Made by a program: the position numbers and the translations under genes
In this document: positions 42,830 to 51,875 of the stretch, in pieces
Layout of the letters: each line of letters opens with the position of its first letter
How positions within the stretch are numbered: the first letter of the stretch is position 1
The notes under the pieces: model-generated
Told to the model about the DNA's origin: nothing
Seen by the model: the letters and a program-made list of their open reading frames with translations, nothing else
The model's database searches: none
From: Bradyrhizobium nitroreducens
GTDB lineage: Bacteria; Pseudomonadota; Alphaproteobacteria; Rhizobiales; Xanthobacteraceae
Direction: 5' to 3'
DNA: 64,000 nt
Assembly (NCBI RefSeq): GCF_002776695.1
Contig: NZ_LFJC01000003.1
Span: forward strand, 6,921,982 to 6,985,981

Positions 42830-43561
42830 GTGAGTATTCAGGATATGGTCTCTCTACCTCCACCGAAAATGCTGGTCTGGGATGAGACGACACTGTCTCG
42901 CTTCTGGGCGTTTCATTCGCAGTTTAGCGAGAACTACTTTAGCCATCAGAAGGGCAAGAGTCTTGTCGCATATGCGAAGCGTCAGCTTCCCGATGGGGCA
43001 ACTGTGCTCGACTATGGCTGCGGTCCGGGTCACCTGCTGCCGCATTTGCTTGATGCTGGATTTGTGGTGCAAGGAGCCGATATCAGCCGCGACACCATGG
43101 GATCAGCTGTTTCACTCAGCGGCCGGAAGAATTTCTTGGGATTTTTGACGATCGATGAACTCCTGGCGGAAGGTACAAAGTTCGACGCAGTCTTTCTGAT
43201 AGAAGTGGTTGAGCATTTGGATGATCACTGGCTTGCCAAGAGCCTCGATCAGGTGCATGCCCTTCTAAAGAAGGGCGGCATCTTGTTTGTCACAACGCCG
43301 AACGAGGAGAATCTCGAGGACAACATGGTGTATTGTCCGGCTTCGAACACGATCTTCCATCGTTGGCAGCACGTGAGGAGCTGGTCTGCATCCAGCCTCT
43401 CCGCCGCTCTGGTTGCGCATCGGTTCCAAGTCGTCAAGACCGAGACGCGGACATTTGAAGCCGGCAGGCCGAGCGCCGTTTCCTACTTGCGTTATTTTAC
43501 TTCGAGGATTGCGACTCGGCTCCGAAGGGCACAATCTCTCATCGCAGTCGCACGCGCCTGA
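42830..43561 (+). CDS. Class I SAM-dependent methyltransferase
   Basis: A 243-residue methyltransferase with motif I 'VLDYGCGPGHLLPHLLDAGF' (about 59-78), a post-I acidic residue in 'VQGADISRDTM', and 'FDAVFLIEVVEHLDDHW' as motif III-like region, typical of UbiG/Methyltransf_11/12 proteins. It starts at GTG 42830; an ATG at 42845 is the alternative. It lies 8 bases after the KpsS-like gene and one base before the next glycosyltransferase gene, in the operon. It may methylate the glycan (an O-methylated sugar or chain end) or a carboxylate; the substrate is unknown. Confidence 0.82.
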   Translation: MSIQDMVSLPPPKMLVWDETTLSRFWAFHSQFSENYFSHQKGKSLVAYAKRQLPDGATVLDYGCGPGHLLPHLLDAGFVVQGADISRDTMGSAVSLSGRKNFLGFLTIDELLAEGTKFDAVFLIEVVEHLDDHWLAKSLDQVHALLKKGGILFVTTPNEENLEDNMVYCPASNTIFHRWQHVRSWSASSLSAALVAHRFQVVKTETRTFEAGRPSAVSYLRYFTSRIATRLRRAQSLIAVARA

Positions 43562-43562
43562 C

Positions 43563-44858
43563 ATGGCGCCCGATCGACTCTGCGTCGTTCATCTGGCCCA
43601 ATCTGACAGTGAGGGCGGAGCGAATAAGGCTGCGTATCGCCTTCACAACAGTCTTCTGCGTGCTGGAATGGAGTCAATCTTCCATTGTGGACGTAAGCAT
43701 CTCGATGATCCCTCCGTCGTACCGGCGCACTTGCTGGGAGTCGGGGATTTCGTCAGCGATGTCGTGGCCTATCTCAATGCGAGCGGTCTTCGGCGATATC
43801 GAGATCGAAGCGGTGCACCGTTTTCGCTGATGCGATTCAGCTATGGTCGCTTGGATTCGGAGCTGTTGTCGCGGGCCGACGTGGTGTGCCTTCATTGGAT
43901 TGCCGGTGGGTTCCTAAGAGCGCGTCAGCTTCAGGCGATTAGGAAGCCGATGGTCTGGAGGCTGTCGGATGCATGGCCATTCAGCGGTGGGTGTCACTAT
44001 CCAGGTAGCTGCGTGGGGTTCGAGCGGGCATGTGGATGCTGCCCGCAACTTGGCAGCAGGTCCGACAATGATATTTCTCGATCGGGAATCCTCTCGCGTG
44101 AGGTCGGATTTCGCAACCTAGATCTGACCGTAGTTGCGCCGAGCCGCTGGATCGCCGATCTGGCGCGGCGCTCGCACCTGTTCGGAAAGCTGCGCGTTGA
44201 GCACATTCCGACCGGCGTGGACCTTAACGTATTCTACCCTCGTGACCGATCGACGGCGCGAGCTCAGCTCAATTTGCCGATCGAAGGGGATCTCCTTGCG
44301 TTCGGCGCGCTTGGAGCAACGACGGACCCTCGAAAGGGGTATGCTCAGCTTCGCGCCGCGCTGGAAAGGCTTGCTGCAACGAGTGATCTTCAATTGACGC
44401 TTGTCACATTTGGTAGTGATGAGGCGAACCGATCGGCGCAGATCTCGCGATTTCCGGTGCGTCATTTAGGGCCAATCGACGATCACGTCTCCCTGGCGAA
44501 CGTCTACTCAGCCGCTGACGCCCTTGTCGCGCCATCACTTGAGGATAATCTGCCGAACGTCGTGCTGGAAGCCCTTGCGTGCGGAACGCCGGTGGTGGGA
44601 TTTGCTGCCGGCGGAATTCCGGATGCGGTTGAACACCAGAGCCATGGATATCTCGCCCCAATAGGTGCTAGCGAGGAGCTTGCGCGGGGCATCGCCTACA
44701 TTCTCAATCGAGTCGGGGACGGCAAGATGGGCGCGAATGCCGCCGCCTTCGCTCGGCGTAATTTTGATTTGCTGAAAAGTGGGGAACGCTATGTCGAGCT
44801 TTTTCGAGAATTAGCGGCACGGGCTCGGCCTGACCTCTCCGACGTTGGAAAAGGCTAA
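43563..44858 (+). CDS. WcaC-like glycosyltransferase (GT4)
   Basis: A 431-residue glycosyltransferase. The ATG at 43563 comes one base after the previous stop (43561). The N-terminal half has the WcaC-type hallmark 'VVCLHWIAGGFLRARQL', then 'PMVWRLSDAWPFSGGCHYPG' and 'CGCCPQL' with paired cysteines. The C-terminal GT4 half has 'LLAFGALGATTDPRKGYAQL' and 'APSLEDNLPNVVLEALACGT', which contains the EX7E-like donor-binding motif (ED.LPNVVLE). In E. coli, WcaC acts in colanic-acid assembly. Here it presumably adds one residue of the repeat unit, with an unknown donor (GDP-sugars are common in the family). A 101-base gap without a visible promoter follows. Confidence 0.85.
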   Translation: MAPDRLCVVHLAQSDSEGGANKAAYRLHNSLLRAGMESIFHCGRKHLDDPSVVPAHLLGVGDFVSDVVAYLNASGLRRYRDRSGAPFSLMRFSYGRLDSELLSRADVVCLHWIAGGFLRARQLQAIRKPMVWRLSDAWPFSGGCHYPGSCVGFERACGCCPQLGSRSDNDISRSGILSREVGFRNLDLTVVAPSRWIADLARRSHLFGKLRVEHIPTGVDLNVFYPRDRSTARAQLNLPIEGDLLAFGALGATTDPRKGYAQLRAALERLAATSDLQLTLVTFGSDEANRSAQISRFPVRHLGPIDDHVSLANVYSAADALVAPSLEDNLPNVVLEALACGTPVVGFAAGGIPDAVEHQSHGYLAPIGASEELARGIAYILNRVGDGKMGANAAAFARRNFDLLKSGERYVELFRELAARARPDLSDVGKG

Positions 44859-44959
44859 CCGTGGATCTTTCATCGGATACCGCCGAAATCGCCGGTTCGT
44901 GATTATGCGGCGAGTGGCCGTTCCAATCTCTGAACTATTACAAGGATGCCGTTACGCAC

Positions 44960-46090
44960 ATGACAACCTCAGTAGCGCACGTATTGCGGACTTACGGCGT
45001 GAGCGGCGGCGAACGGCAGCTCGCGCAGCTCTTCGCTGCCGAAGCCGGCTCGGTTTACGAAAATACCTTCTATTCGCTCTATGACAATCCGAGCTGCGCG
45101 GAATATTTCGCGCGCATCAATGGATTGAAGCTGAGGACGGTGCTCGGATTTCGTGCATCGGCTTTCCCTAGCCTGGCTACGGAGCTTGCGCTTCTTGCTC
45201 TGCTCGCGCCGATATTGCAGTTGCGGATGCTGATTATGATAGGTTCGAGAGATCACCGCATCTGTGTGGTTCACGGCTTGCAGGCTGCTGTGGCTTGCTG
45301 GTTGGCAGCTTGCCTTCTGCGTCATGTCCGTTTCGTTTACATCCATCGTGGAACGAAGTCGCGCGCAGGATCGCATCCTATTTTCAAGATCTTGTACTGG
45401 CCGTATGAAATCATCGCAGGCGTATCCATTGCATCCGCAGAGTCGCTGAGGCCTCTTGCCGGGAAGCGCAAAGTTGTGGCTCTCGAGAATGGCATCGATT
45501 TGGAGCAGTTACGTGAAATTGCCAAGGGATGCGGAGAGCGGCGTTCGGACGATTCACTGAGACTTATTTCATCTGCCAGGCTGATTAAGGACAAGGAGCA
45601 CGCATTTCTACTCGATGTTTTCGTACAGCTGCTTCAACGCTGGCCAAATCTTGAGTTTGTCATTGCGGGTGAAGGGCCGGAGCGCCGCAATCTGATGGAA
45701 TGCGCTCAGCAACGTGGAGTAGCGAGCAAAGTACATCTGATTGGTCACGTTAAGGATATCGTCTGTCGTATGGTCGACAGTGACATCTTCGTGCATGCGT
45801 CTCGAATGGAGGGAATGAGTAACTCGGTCCTTGAGGCAATGGCATTGGGGTTGCCGAGCGTCGTTGTGGATGCCCCCGGCGTGAGCGAATGCCATCGGGA
45901 CAGTGAGACAGGCTTCGTAGTTCCGAGGGACACCGACTTGATGGCAGCCAAATTAGCAATGTTGATCAGCGATCGGGATCTTCGCTCCATCATGGGAGAG
46001 AAGGCAAGGCAGCGCGCTCAAAATAAATATTCAATTGCCGCGAATCGCGACCGGTATCATTCGCTTTATCGTGAGCTGTTGGAGAGTTGA
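44960..46090 (+). CDS. Glycosyltransferase family 4 protein
   Basis: A 376-residue GT4 enzyme. The N-terminus 'SVAHVLRTYGVSGGERQLAQ' is the acceptor-side GT-B loop. The C-terminal donor domain has 'LRLISSARLIKDKEHAFLLD', 'FVIAGEGPERRNLMECAQQR' and 'FVHASRMEGMSNSVLEAMAL', which holds the EX7E motif (E.MSNSVLE). A central hydrophobic stretch (about 75-100) may dock it to the membrane. It follows the WcaC-like gene and ends four bases before the first asnB-like gene. Donor unknown. Confidence 0.84.
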   Translation: MTTSVAHVLRTYGVSGGERQLAQLFAAEAGSVYENTFYSLYDNPSCAEYFARINGLKLRTVLGFRASAFPSLATELALLALLAPILQLRMLIMIGSRDHRICVVHGLQAAVACWLAACLLRHVRFVYIHRGTKSRAGSHPIFKILYWPYEIIAGVSIASAESLRPLAGKRKVVALENGIDLEQLREIAKGCGERRSDDSLRLISSARLIKDKEHAFLLDVFVQLLQRWPNLEFVIAGEGPERRNLMECAQQRGVASKVHLIGHVKDIVCRMVDSDIFVHASRMEGMSNSVLEAMALGLPSVVVDAPGVSECHRDSETGFVVPRDTDLMAAKLAMLISDRDLRSIMGEKARQRAQNKYSIAANRDRYHSLYRELLES

Positions 46091-46094
46091 TGCG

Positions 46095-47966
46095 ATGTGC
46101 GGTCTGCTCGGCGGGATATGGCGGGACGGAACTGGGGTAGGTGAGGCGGCGGCCCGCGGGGCGCTCCATTGGTTGACCCATCGCGGCCCAGATGCCGAGG
46201 GGATCGAACTTCATGACGGAGTGTTTCTCGGACACCGCAGGTTGAGCATCATCGATCTTGATCCGCGCTCCAATCAGCCGATGCGAAGTGGTGCGATGTC
46301 CATAATCTATAATGGGGAGATCTACAACTATCGGGAAGTGAGAGACGCACTTCGGGAGCGGGGCGTATCATTCTCGACTAATTCCGACACCGAAGTCCTG
46401 CTCAAGGCCTTCGCGCTTGACGGCATCTCCTGCCTGGAGCGCCTCGAGGGAATGTTCGCATTCGCCATCTGGGATTCGCAATTGCGGAAGCTAGTCCTGG
46501 CGCGCGACAAGTTTGGCGAGAAGCCGCTTCAGTATTTCCATGATGATTCACTCTTTGCTTTCGGATCGGAGTTTCGCGCGGTCGAAGCGCTTGCAGGTCC
46601 CCAACGTCTGCAGGTCGACAGTTCCGCATTGCCGCTGTACTTTCGCTTTTCGTATCTTCCTGCGCCGGCGGCGCCGTTCGCGGGTGCCCATCAGCTCGAG
46701 CCCGGCTGCTGGCTCGAACTCGATGTCGACCGTTGGGAGAGCAGGAAAAGTCGCTACTACGATCTTCCGGTCCGCCTGACGCGCTTGCGGTCAAAATCAT
46801 CTCCATCTTTCGAGAGCGCAAAGCTCCAGTTGAGAAAACGCCTGACAAAAGCGGTTGAAGATCGGATCCTTGCCTCCGATGTTCCGGTCTCGGTTTTCTT
46901 GAGTGGCGGTCTTGATTCGTCAGTTATAGCGAGTCTTGCGAGCCAGACTGGTGCGCATAATGTGACGGCTTATTCAGTCGCGTTCCCGAACGATCCTGAA
47001 TTCGACGAAAGCGGCTATGCGCGTTTGGTCGCGGATCGCTATCCGAATCTCGACCACCAGATTATTAACGTAACAGAGGACGCACTTGCCCACTTTACGG
47101 ACCAGACCCTTGCTCTTCTTGGTGAACCGTATGGAGACGCGTCGTTGATTCCGACCGCGTTCGTCTGCTCGCACGTTCGGGAGAAGGTGGTTCTCGGAGG
47201 CGACGGCGCAGACGAAATCTTTGCTGGCTACGGGACATACTCGGCGATGCAGTGGAGTGCTCGCATGCCATTTTGGCTTAAGGCGGTGCTCACGCGCATT
47301 CCCACGGTCAGCAATCCTGTTGCAATCGGAAATCCACTGCTCCGCGGAGCTGCCTTGTTTCACAAGCACCTTCGCTGCTCCGCCACGGAAGAGTACCTTG
47401 CATGGCGCTCCTATGCGAATTCCGCGCAACTCGAAGCACTGGGAGTGCCGGAGCGCTCCGGTGACAAGCTGCCAATCCGTAGCCGTCGTATACGTTCTCT
47501 GCGCGATCTCTTGGTGACGGACATCGAATTCAACCTGCCCGCTGATATGCTCAAGAAGGTTGATCTGGCGAGTATGCAGCACAGTCTAGAGGTCCGCCTT
47601 CCGTATCTAGATTCTGGGCTTGTCGAATTCGTCTTAAATCTGCCCGCAAGCTATCTGATCGCCAATGGTCGACGTAAGCATCTGCTCCGGGAAGCGTTCC
47701 GGGACCTGCTTCCTCCTGAAATCGTCGGGCGCCGAAAGCAGGGCTTCTTGTTGCCAATTCGCAAGTGGATGAAGGATGGGCGAATGCGGGACGAGCTCTT
47801 GGAACTTTCAGCGGTTCAAAGTGCCTTGAATCCAGCCGCAATAAGACATTTCGCCGACCGCCATCAGGCTGGAACTGAAGATTTGTCCGCTCTGCTTTGG
47901 TCTTGCTACGTTTACTTGAAATGGCTGCGCAGGCCGCGACTTCTCGATGTCGAATTTAGCGGGTAA
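46095..47966 (+). CDS. AsnB-type glutamine amidotransferase (asparagine synthase family), copy 1
   Basis: A 623-residue AsnB-family enzyme. The start must be the ATG at 46095, since the next residue is the catalytic Cys2 (MCGLLGG), exposed after Met removal; GGAGAG precedes it. The N-terminal class II glutaminase domain holds 'HRGPDAEG', 'YNGEIYNYREVRDAL' and 'SDTEVLLKAF'. The C-terminal synthetase domain has the PP-loop 'FLSGGLDSSVIASL' near residue 265 and 'GGDGADEIFAGYGTYS'. In polysaccharide loci such proteins are thought to amidate sugar carboxylates rather than make asparagine. That fits the UDP-uronic-acid enzymes at 57.9-60.3 kb. A true asparagine synthetase cannot be excluded. Confidence 0.9.
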   Translation: MCGLLGGIWRDGTGVGEAAARGALHWLTHRGPDAEGIELHDGVFLGHRRLSIIDLDPRSNQPMRSGAMSIIYNGEIYNYREVRDALRERGVSFSTNSDTEVLLKAFALDGISCLERLEGMFAFAIWDSQLRKLVLARDKFGEKPLQYFHDDSLFAFGSEFRAVEALAGPQRLQVDSSALPLYFRFSYLPAPAAPFAGAHQLEPGCWLELDVDRWESRKSRYYDLPVRLTRLRSKSSPSFESAKLQLRKRLTKAVEDRILASDVPVSVFLSGGLDSSVIASLASQTGAHNVTAYSVAFPNDPEFDESGYARLVADRYPNLDHQIINVTEDALAHFTDQTLALLGEPYGDASLIPTAFVCSHVREKVVLGGDGADEIFAGYGTYSAMQWSARMPFWLKAVLTRIPTVSNPVAIGNPLLRGAALFHKHLRCSATEEYLAWRSYANSAQLEALGVPERSGDKLPIRSRRIRSLRDLLVTDIEFNLPADMLKKVDLASMQHSLEVRLPYLDSGLVEFVLNLPASYLIANGRRKHLLREAFRDLLPPEIVGRRKQGFLLPIRKWMKDGRMRDELLELSAVQSALNPAAIRHFADRHQAGTEDLSALLWSCYVYLKWLRRPRLLDVEFSG

Positions 47967-49707
47967 GGCCATGACCGGGCGAGATCGCGAAGACGCTCCC
48001 GGGCACTTCGTGCCTTCTACAGTTCGATCAGCGCTTTCTTTCCTTCGGCCGGCGTTGTCCGCTAGCCTCGGCGAGAAGCTGGCTCTCACGATTTGGCTCT
48101 TCTTCGTCAGTGCATCTTGGGCTGTTGTGCGCTCGAGCTTTGTTGTGAGGTCGACTTCGGGCGAGATCCTCGAGAATGCAGTGCCCCTCTGGATCAGGTT
48201 GGCTTTCTTTGCGGTCTTTGCAATTTCGTCGTTGTCGTTCTTCCTGCTTCGGAAAGATCGGTTCTGGCTGCTCGGACTAGGTTCCACTGTAGGGGTGTTA
48301 CCTGAAGTTCCTACACTGCCCTTCGTGCGAGACGGCGCCCACTTTCTGATAGTTCTGAGCGCGGTGGCAGTGCTGCTGTATTGGATTGCGTTTCGCCCGA
48401 AGGAACGAGCTCCGGCGTTTGCACGCATTTACGCTGCCTATCTCGTCGTCTGTGCGGCTTCCACGCTGGTCAATTTCCTGCTGTTTCAAAACATCTGGCA
48501 ATTGAAGATGGGTGTGTCCTTTCTGCTCTTTTTCTCGATGCTCGCCATTTTGATCCTGGGAGTTAGCTCCTGCGGCAAGGGGCGTTGGGAGGTGGTCGAT
48601 GGCTTGGTCGATGGCTTAGCATGGGGAGCGATCGGGCAGTGCGTGATAGCGGTCCTGGCACTACCGCTTCTGTTCATTTTGCCGTTTCAGGAAGGAAACG
48701 ACACAGTCTTTGGTCTGGCATTCTATGACCGCTACAAGTCGACCATGCCAGGACCGGTCAATCTCGGGATGTTTTTCGTCGCAGTCATGCCGGTGGTGCT
48801 TCTCTGGATGCGCAGCGGAAGCAATCCGATCAGGACGCAAGTTGGCTGGGTCTATCTTCAATTGGCACCTTGGCTTGTCGTCATCACCGGAAGCCGTACG
48901 GCCCGGATTGTCATGATTGGTATTCTCCTCAGCTTTTTTCTAAAGTCGACAACGCGAAGGAACGCTCTGCTGATACTACCTTCCACAGTAGCGGCGTTCT
49001 ATCTAGGCTTTTACTTCGAATCCTTCCCGGCAGCGATACGTGCGCTGCTTGGAGATAGCAATGCCGCAGCTCTCAGCATCAAGGGGCGATTTTTCGACGT
49101 AAGTGATCGATCAGGCCTGATCCAATCGGCCATAGACGCCCTTCCACTCCTGGGACAGAATTCGATCAACGTGGCGGCGGCACTGTACGATTCTGCGAGG
49201 GCCAGTTCCTTTTGGGTGCCTCCGCTTGCGAATGTCTTGCCTCCAGAACTTCTGGTCGTGCTGAACACGCTATTTGGTTATGGCGCTGGCGTCGGGGGCT
49301 ATGTGCGAAGCGGGTTCCCGTCGCCGCACACGACAATTCTAAATCTCCTGATTGACTCCGGCGTTCTGGGTGGCGTGCTTTGCTGCGCGTTCTTTATTTG
49401 GCTTGCTTTGCGACTCTTCGTGCGATCATTTTCGAGGTCTGACCCAAACGCAATCACAATCTGGCTTTGCCTGTTAAGCTACGGTGCGGCATCGGTCGCA
49501 AACGGCACCTATGTTCCCCAATGGTGGGGATATTACTCCGTTGTCCTGATCCTGGCCTCTGCAGCAGCAGGAGGTTCACCGGCGAAGCGTTCGTACAAAG
49601 AGATGTCGGAGCGTGGCCGCCCAGCTGATCTGAGCAAGACGTACGACGTCCGGTTGATCACGGCAGCTGAAAGCAGGCCGGTCAAACGCCAATTGGATAG
49701 AAAATGA
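47947..49707 (+). CDS. O-antigen ligase/Wzy-like polymerase
   Basis: A 586-residue polytopic inner-membrane protein with about 12 hydrophobic segments. 'FPSPHTTILNLLIDSGVLGG' near residue 460 is the Wzy_C/O-antigen-ligase signature, in which the loop before it (GAGVGGYVRSG) is the usual 'GxGxG..' lead. It starts at ATG 47947, overlapping the asnB end by 20 bases; an ATG at 47971 is the alternative. It should polymerise flipped repeat units, or ligate the glycan, on the periplasmic face. The C-terminal ~50 residues are polar and cytoplasmic in look. A second Wzy-like protein lies at the right end of the window. Confidence 0.82.
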   Translation: MSNLAGKAMTGRDREDAPGHFVPSTVRSALSFLRPALSASLGEKLALTIWLFFVSASWAVVRSSFVVRSTSGEILENAVPLWIRLAFFAVFAISSLSFFLLRKDRFWLLGLGSTVGVLPEVPTLPFVRDGAHFLIVLSAVAVLLYWIAFRPKERAPAFARIYAAYLVVCAASTLVNFLLFQNIWQLKMGVSFLLFFSMLAILILGVSSCGKGRWEVVDGLVDGLAWGAIGQCVIAVLALPLLFILPFQEGNDTVFGLAFYDRYKSTMPGPVNLGMFFVAVMPVVLLWMRSGSNPIRTQVGWVYLQLAPWLVVITGSRTARIVMIGILLSFFLKSTTRRNALLILPSTVAAFYLGFYFESFPAAIRALLGDSNAAALSIKGRFFDVSDRSGLIQSAIDALPLLGQNSINVAAALYDSARASSFWVPPLANVLPPELLVVLNTLFGYGAGVGGYVRSGFPSPHTTILNLLIDSGVLGGVLCCAFFIWLALRLFVRSFSRSDPNAITIWLCLLSYGAASVANGTYVPQWWGYYSVVLILASAAAGGSPAKRSYKEMSERGRPADLSKTYDVRLITAAESRPVKRQLDRK

Positions 49708-50489
49708 TGTCAGACGGCGACCAGAAAGTTCCAGCGGCTGCCCATGTCGAGGGCGGACGCGAGCCGTTTTTATCAATTGTAACAGCGACTTACAACAGTG
49801 TTAGCACTGTGCGCGATACGTTGGAGAGTGTGCGAAAGCAAACGTTTCAGGATTTCGAGCACATCGTTGTTGATGGAGGATCGACGGATGGCACGATTGA
49901 CGTTCTCAAAGAATATGGTCCCGCCATTCGATGGATATCCGAACCCGATCGCGGCATCTACGATGCAATGAACAAAGGCATCGCGATGTCTCGTGGGCAT
50001 TGGATCCATCTGTTGAATTCGGATGACTTTTATGCTTCCAACGATGTGTTAGGCCGAATTGTCCCCAAGTTACTTCCTAATGCGCTCAACTATGCCGATC
50101 TAATTCGGTTGAATGCCGATGGGAGCCGATTCAGTCAGAGTTATCGGTACCGGAAGTGGCCGTTGTATCTCTCTGCCTTTCTTCCGCACCCGTCCTTGCT
50201 GGTCTCGGCAGAACAGTACCGGCTGGCCGGGCTCTATGACGCGAGTTTTCGAATTGCGGCTGATCATGACCTCATTTTGCGTCTTCTTGACCGCTACCCG
50301 CCAAACCATATCGAGGTCGAAATGACGGTGATGCGGCAGTCCGGCGTTTCGGCGACCAATCTAGATCTCACAATGGATGAATTTGGCCGGGTCTTGCGGA
50401 AGCATAATGTGCCGATTATCCTTATTGAACTTGTGATGGGCATCCGCCGAATCTGGTGGAAAATGAGGTCCTATAAGCGGTCTAACTGA
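49704..50489 (+). CDS. WcaA-like glycosyltransferase family 2 protein
   Basis: A 261-residue GT2 (GT-A fold) enzyme. 'LSIVTATYNSVSTVRDTLES' and 'FEHIVVDGGSTDGTIDVLKE' (about 23-60) are the GT2 start. The 'RGHWIHLLNSDDFYASNDVL' segment holds the DxD-like Ser-Asp-Asp at about 107-109. 'DASFRIAADHDLILRLLDR' is the usual acceptor/base part. The start overlaps the previous stop (ATGA). Closest in pattern to WcaA/WcaE-type enzymes. It ends the first long operon; a 192-base gap with a promoter candidate follows. Confidence 0.86.
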   Translation: MMSDGDQKVPAAAHVEGGREPFLSIVTATYNSVSTVRDTLESVRKQTFQDFEHIVVDGGSTDGTIDVLKEYGPAIRWISEPDRGIYDAMNKGIAMSRGHWIHLLNSDDFYASNDVLGRIVPKLLPNALNYADLIRLNADGSRFSQSYRYRKWPLYLSAFLPHPSLLVSAEQYRLAGLYDASFRIAADHDLILRLLDRYPPNHIEVEMTVMRQSGVSATNLDLTMDEFGRVLRKHNVPIILIELVMGIRRIWWKMRSYKRSN

Positions 50490-50672
50490 GCGTCTGCAGC
50501 CGCGCTGGACCGGGCCCAGTTCGTCGATTGCAATTCGAAGCTCTTCATCGACACGAGCCCTGGGGTCGAATATTGAGACCCCGCAAACCTAGGTCTATGG
50601 CTTAAAGCTCGGGGGTCACAACCATTCTTTGGGGGTTGCCTAACGTGCTTTTCGCAGCTCGCGTTTTGGTGG

Positions 50673-50678
50673 TATAAT
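50673..50678 (+). promoter_or_regulatory. Candidate -10 box just upstream of the next operon
   Basis: A perfect TATAAT lies only three bases before the ATG at 50682; a weak TTTTCG lies 18 bases upstream. If it is used, the message would start at or inside the first codon and be nearly leaderless. The GGTGG before it could instead serve as a ribosome site. Confidence 0.35.
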
Positions 50679-50681
50679 ATT

Positions 50682-51875
50682 ATGGCAATCGAAGCATCGT
50701 CGGCGCTCTTGGAGGCAGTGGAACCCAAGCCCAGGACACCAACGCCTCGCAAGGTGCTTATCTGGCATTGGGGGAGACGCGGCGGCGGCGTAAGGTATAC
50801 TTATGAGTTGGTGCGAGAGCTTAGAAAGCGTCCGGAGCTCGAGCTGCATTTGTCGCTTTCGCGGCAAGGGGAGATCGTTGCCGATTTCGACGCGCTCGGA
50901 TTGCCGGGCTATCACGTTGATACCTATACGAATGTCTCGTCAGCCATTCTTGCATTGCTACGCGTGCCGATCGTACGACGTCGTTTTTGGCGCTATATTC
51001 AAAAGCATAACATCTCCGTGGTGGTGTGCACCATGAGCCATTTGTGGAATGTTCCGGTCTTGTGGCGCAGACCCCGAGACGTTGCTTACGTATTCGTTTT
51101 GCATGATCCAAAGCCGCACGCCGGGGACGACATCGCCATTCGCAAATGGATGCTCGACACCGAAATCGCCGCAAGCGACGGCATCGTTGCTCTGACGGAG
51201 TACACGCAGAAGTCGGTTACGACGAACAACAGTTTTCCTACCGAACGGGTCTGGACCGCCCCGCTGGGGGTCTTCCCCTATGCCGAAACTCGAAGCCCGG
51301 CTCCCATGCCAACCGGACGTAAGATCCAGCTGCTCTTTTTCGGACGCCTGTTGCCGTACAAAGGACTGGATATCCTTCTTGACGCCTACAAAATCATGAA
51401 GCGCGAGGGCAAGGATGTCGGGCTTCGCATCATCGGTCCAGGAGATATCGAGCCGTATCGGGCGCAGATCGCCGGGCTTGAGGACGTCTTCGTTGATAAT
51501 CGATGGATACCCGAAGAGGATGTCGGTGCGGCCTTCGAGGGAATCGATATCGTCGTTGCGCCATATCGCGGCGCGAGCCAGTCCGCCGTGCTCGCGACGT
51601 CAGGCGCGGCCGGAATTCCGGCCGTCGTGACTCCCGTCGGAGGGCTTGCCGAGCAGGTCCTGCATGAGCAAACCGGTCTGGTCGCCGCAGACGCGACGCC
51701 TGCCGCGCTTGCTGCCGCGCTCGGCCGGCTCGTAGATGACGAGGCCTTGCGGCTGCGTTATGGGGCGGCGGCGAAGGTTCACGCCATGAGCGAGTTGTCG
51801 TGGTCTGCCATCGCTGCGAAGTTCGCGTCGATCCTTACGTCGATCACCCCACGCCAGAAATCCGAAACGCAATAA
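50682..51875 (+). CDS. Glycosyltransferase family 4 protein
   Basis: A 397-residue GT4 enzyme. 'KVLIWHWGRRGGGVRYTYEL' opens the acceptor domain; 'LLFFGRLLPYKGLDILLDAY', 'VGLRIIGPGDIEPYRAQIAG' and 'IDIVVAPYRGASQSAVLATS' make up the donor domain, in which a clear EX7E motif is not seen. The stop overlaps the following asnB-like start by one base (TAATG). First gene of a second long operon (50.7-56.8 kb) whose codon usage is more GC-rich than the first operon. Donor unknown. Confidence 0.84.
   Translation: MAIEASSALLEAVEPKPRTPTPRKVLIWHWGRRGGGVRYTYELVRELRKRPELELHLSLSRQGEIVADFDALGLPGYHVDTYTNVSSAILALLRVPIVRRRFWRYIQKHNISVVVCTMSHLWNVPVLWRRPRDVAYVFVLHDPKPHAGDDIAIRKWMLDTEIAASDGIVALTEYTQKSVTTNNSFPTERVWTAPLGVFPYAETRSPAPMPTGRKIQLLFFGRLLPYKGLDILLDAYKIMKREGKDVGLRIIGPGDIEPYRAQIAGLEDVFVDNRWIPEEDVGAAFEGIDIVVAPYRGASQSAVLATSGAAGIPAVVTPVGGLAEQVLHEQTGLVAADATPAALAAALGRLVDDEALRLRYGAAAKVHAMSELSWSAIAAKFASILTSITPRQKSETQ

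Noticed and set aside
44859-44959. A separate small gene between two glycosyltransferase genes
   Set aside because: The frames there are short and run into the following gene in another phase; it is just a spacer.
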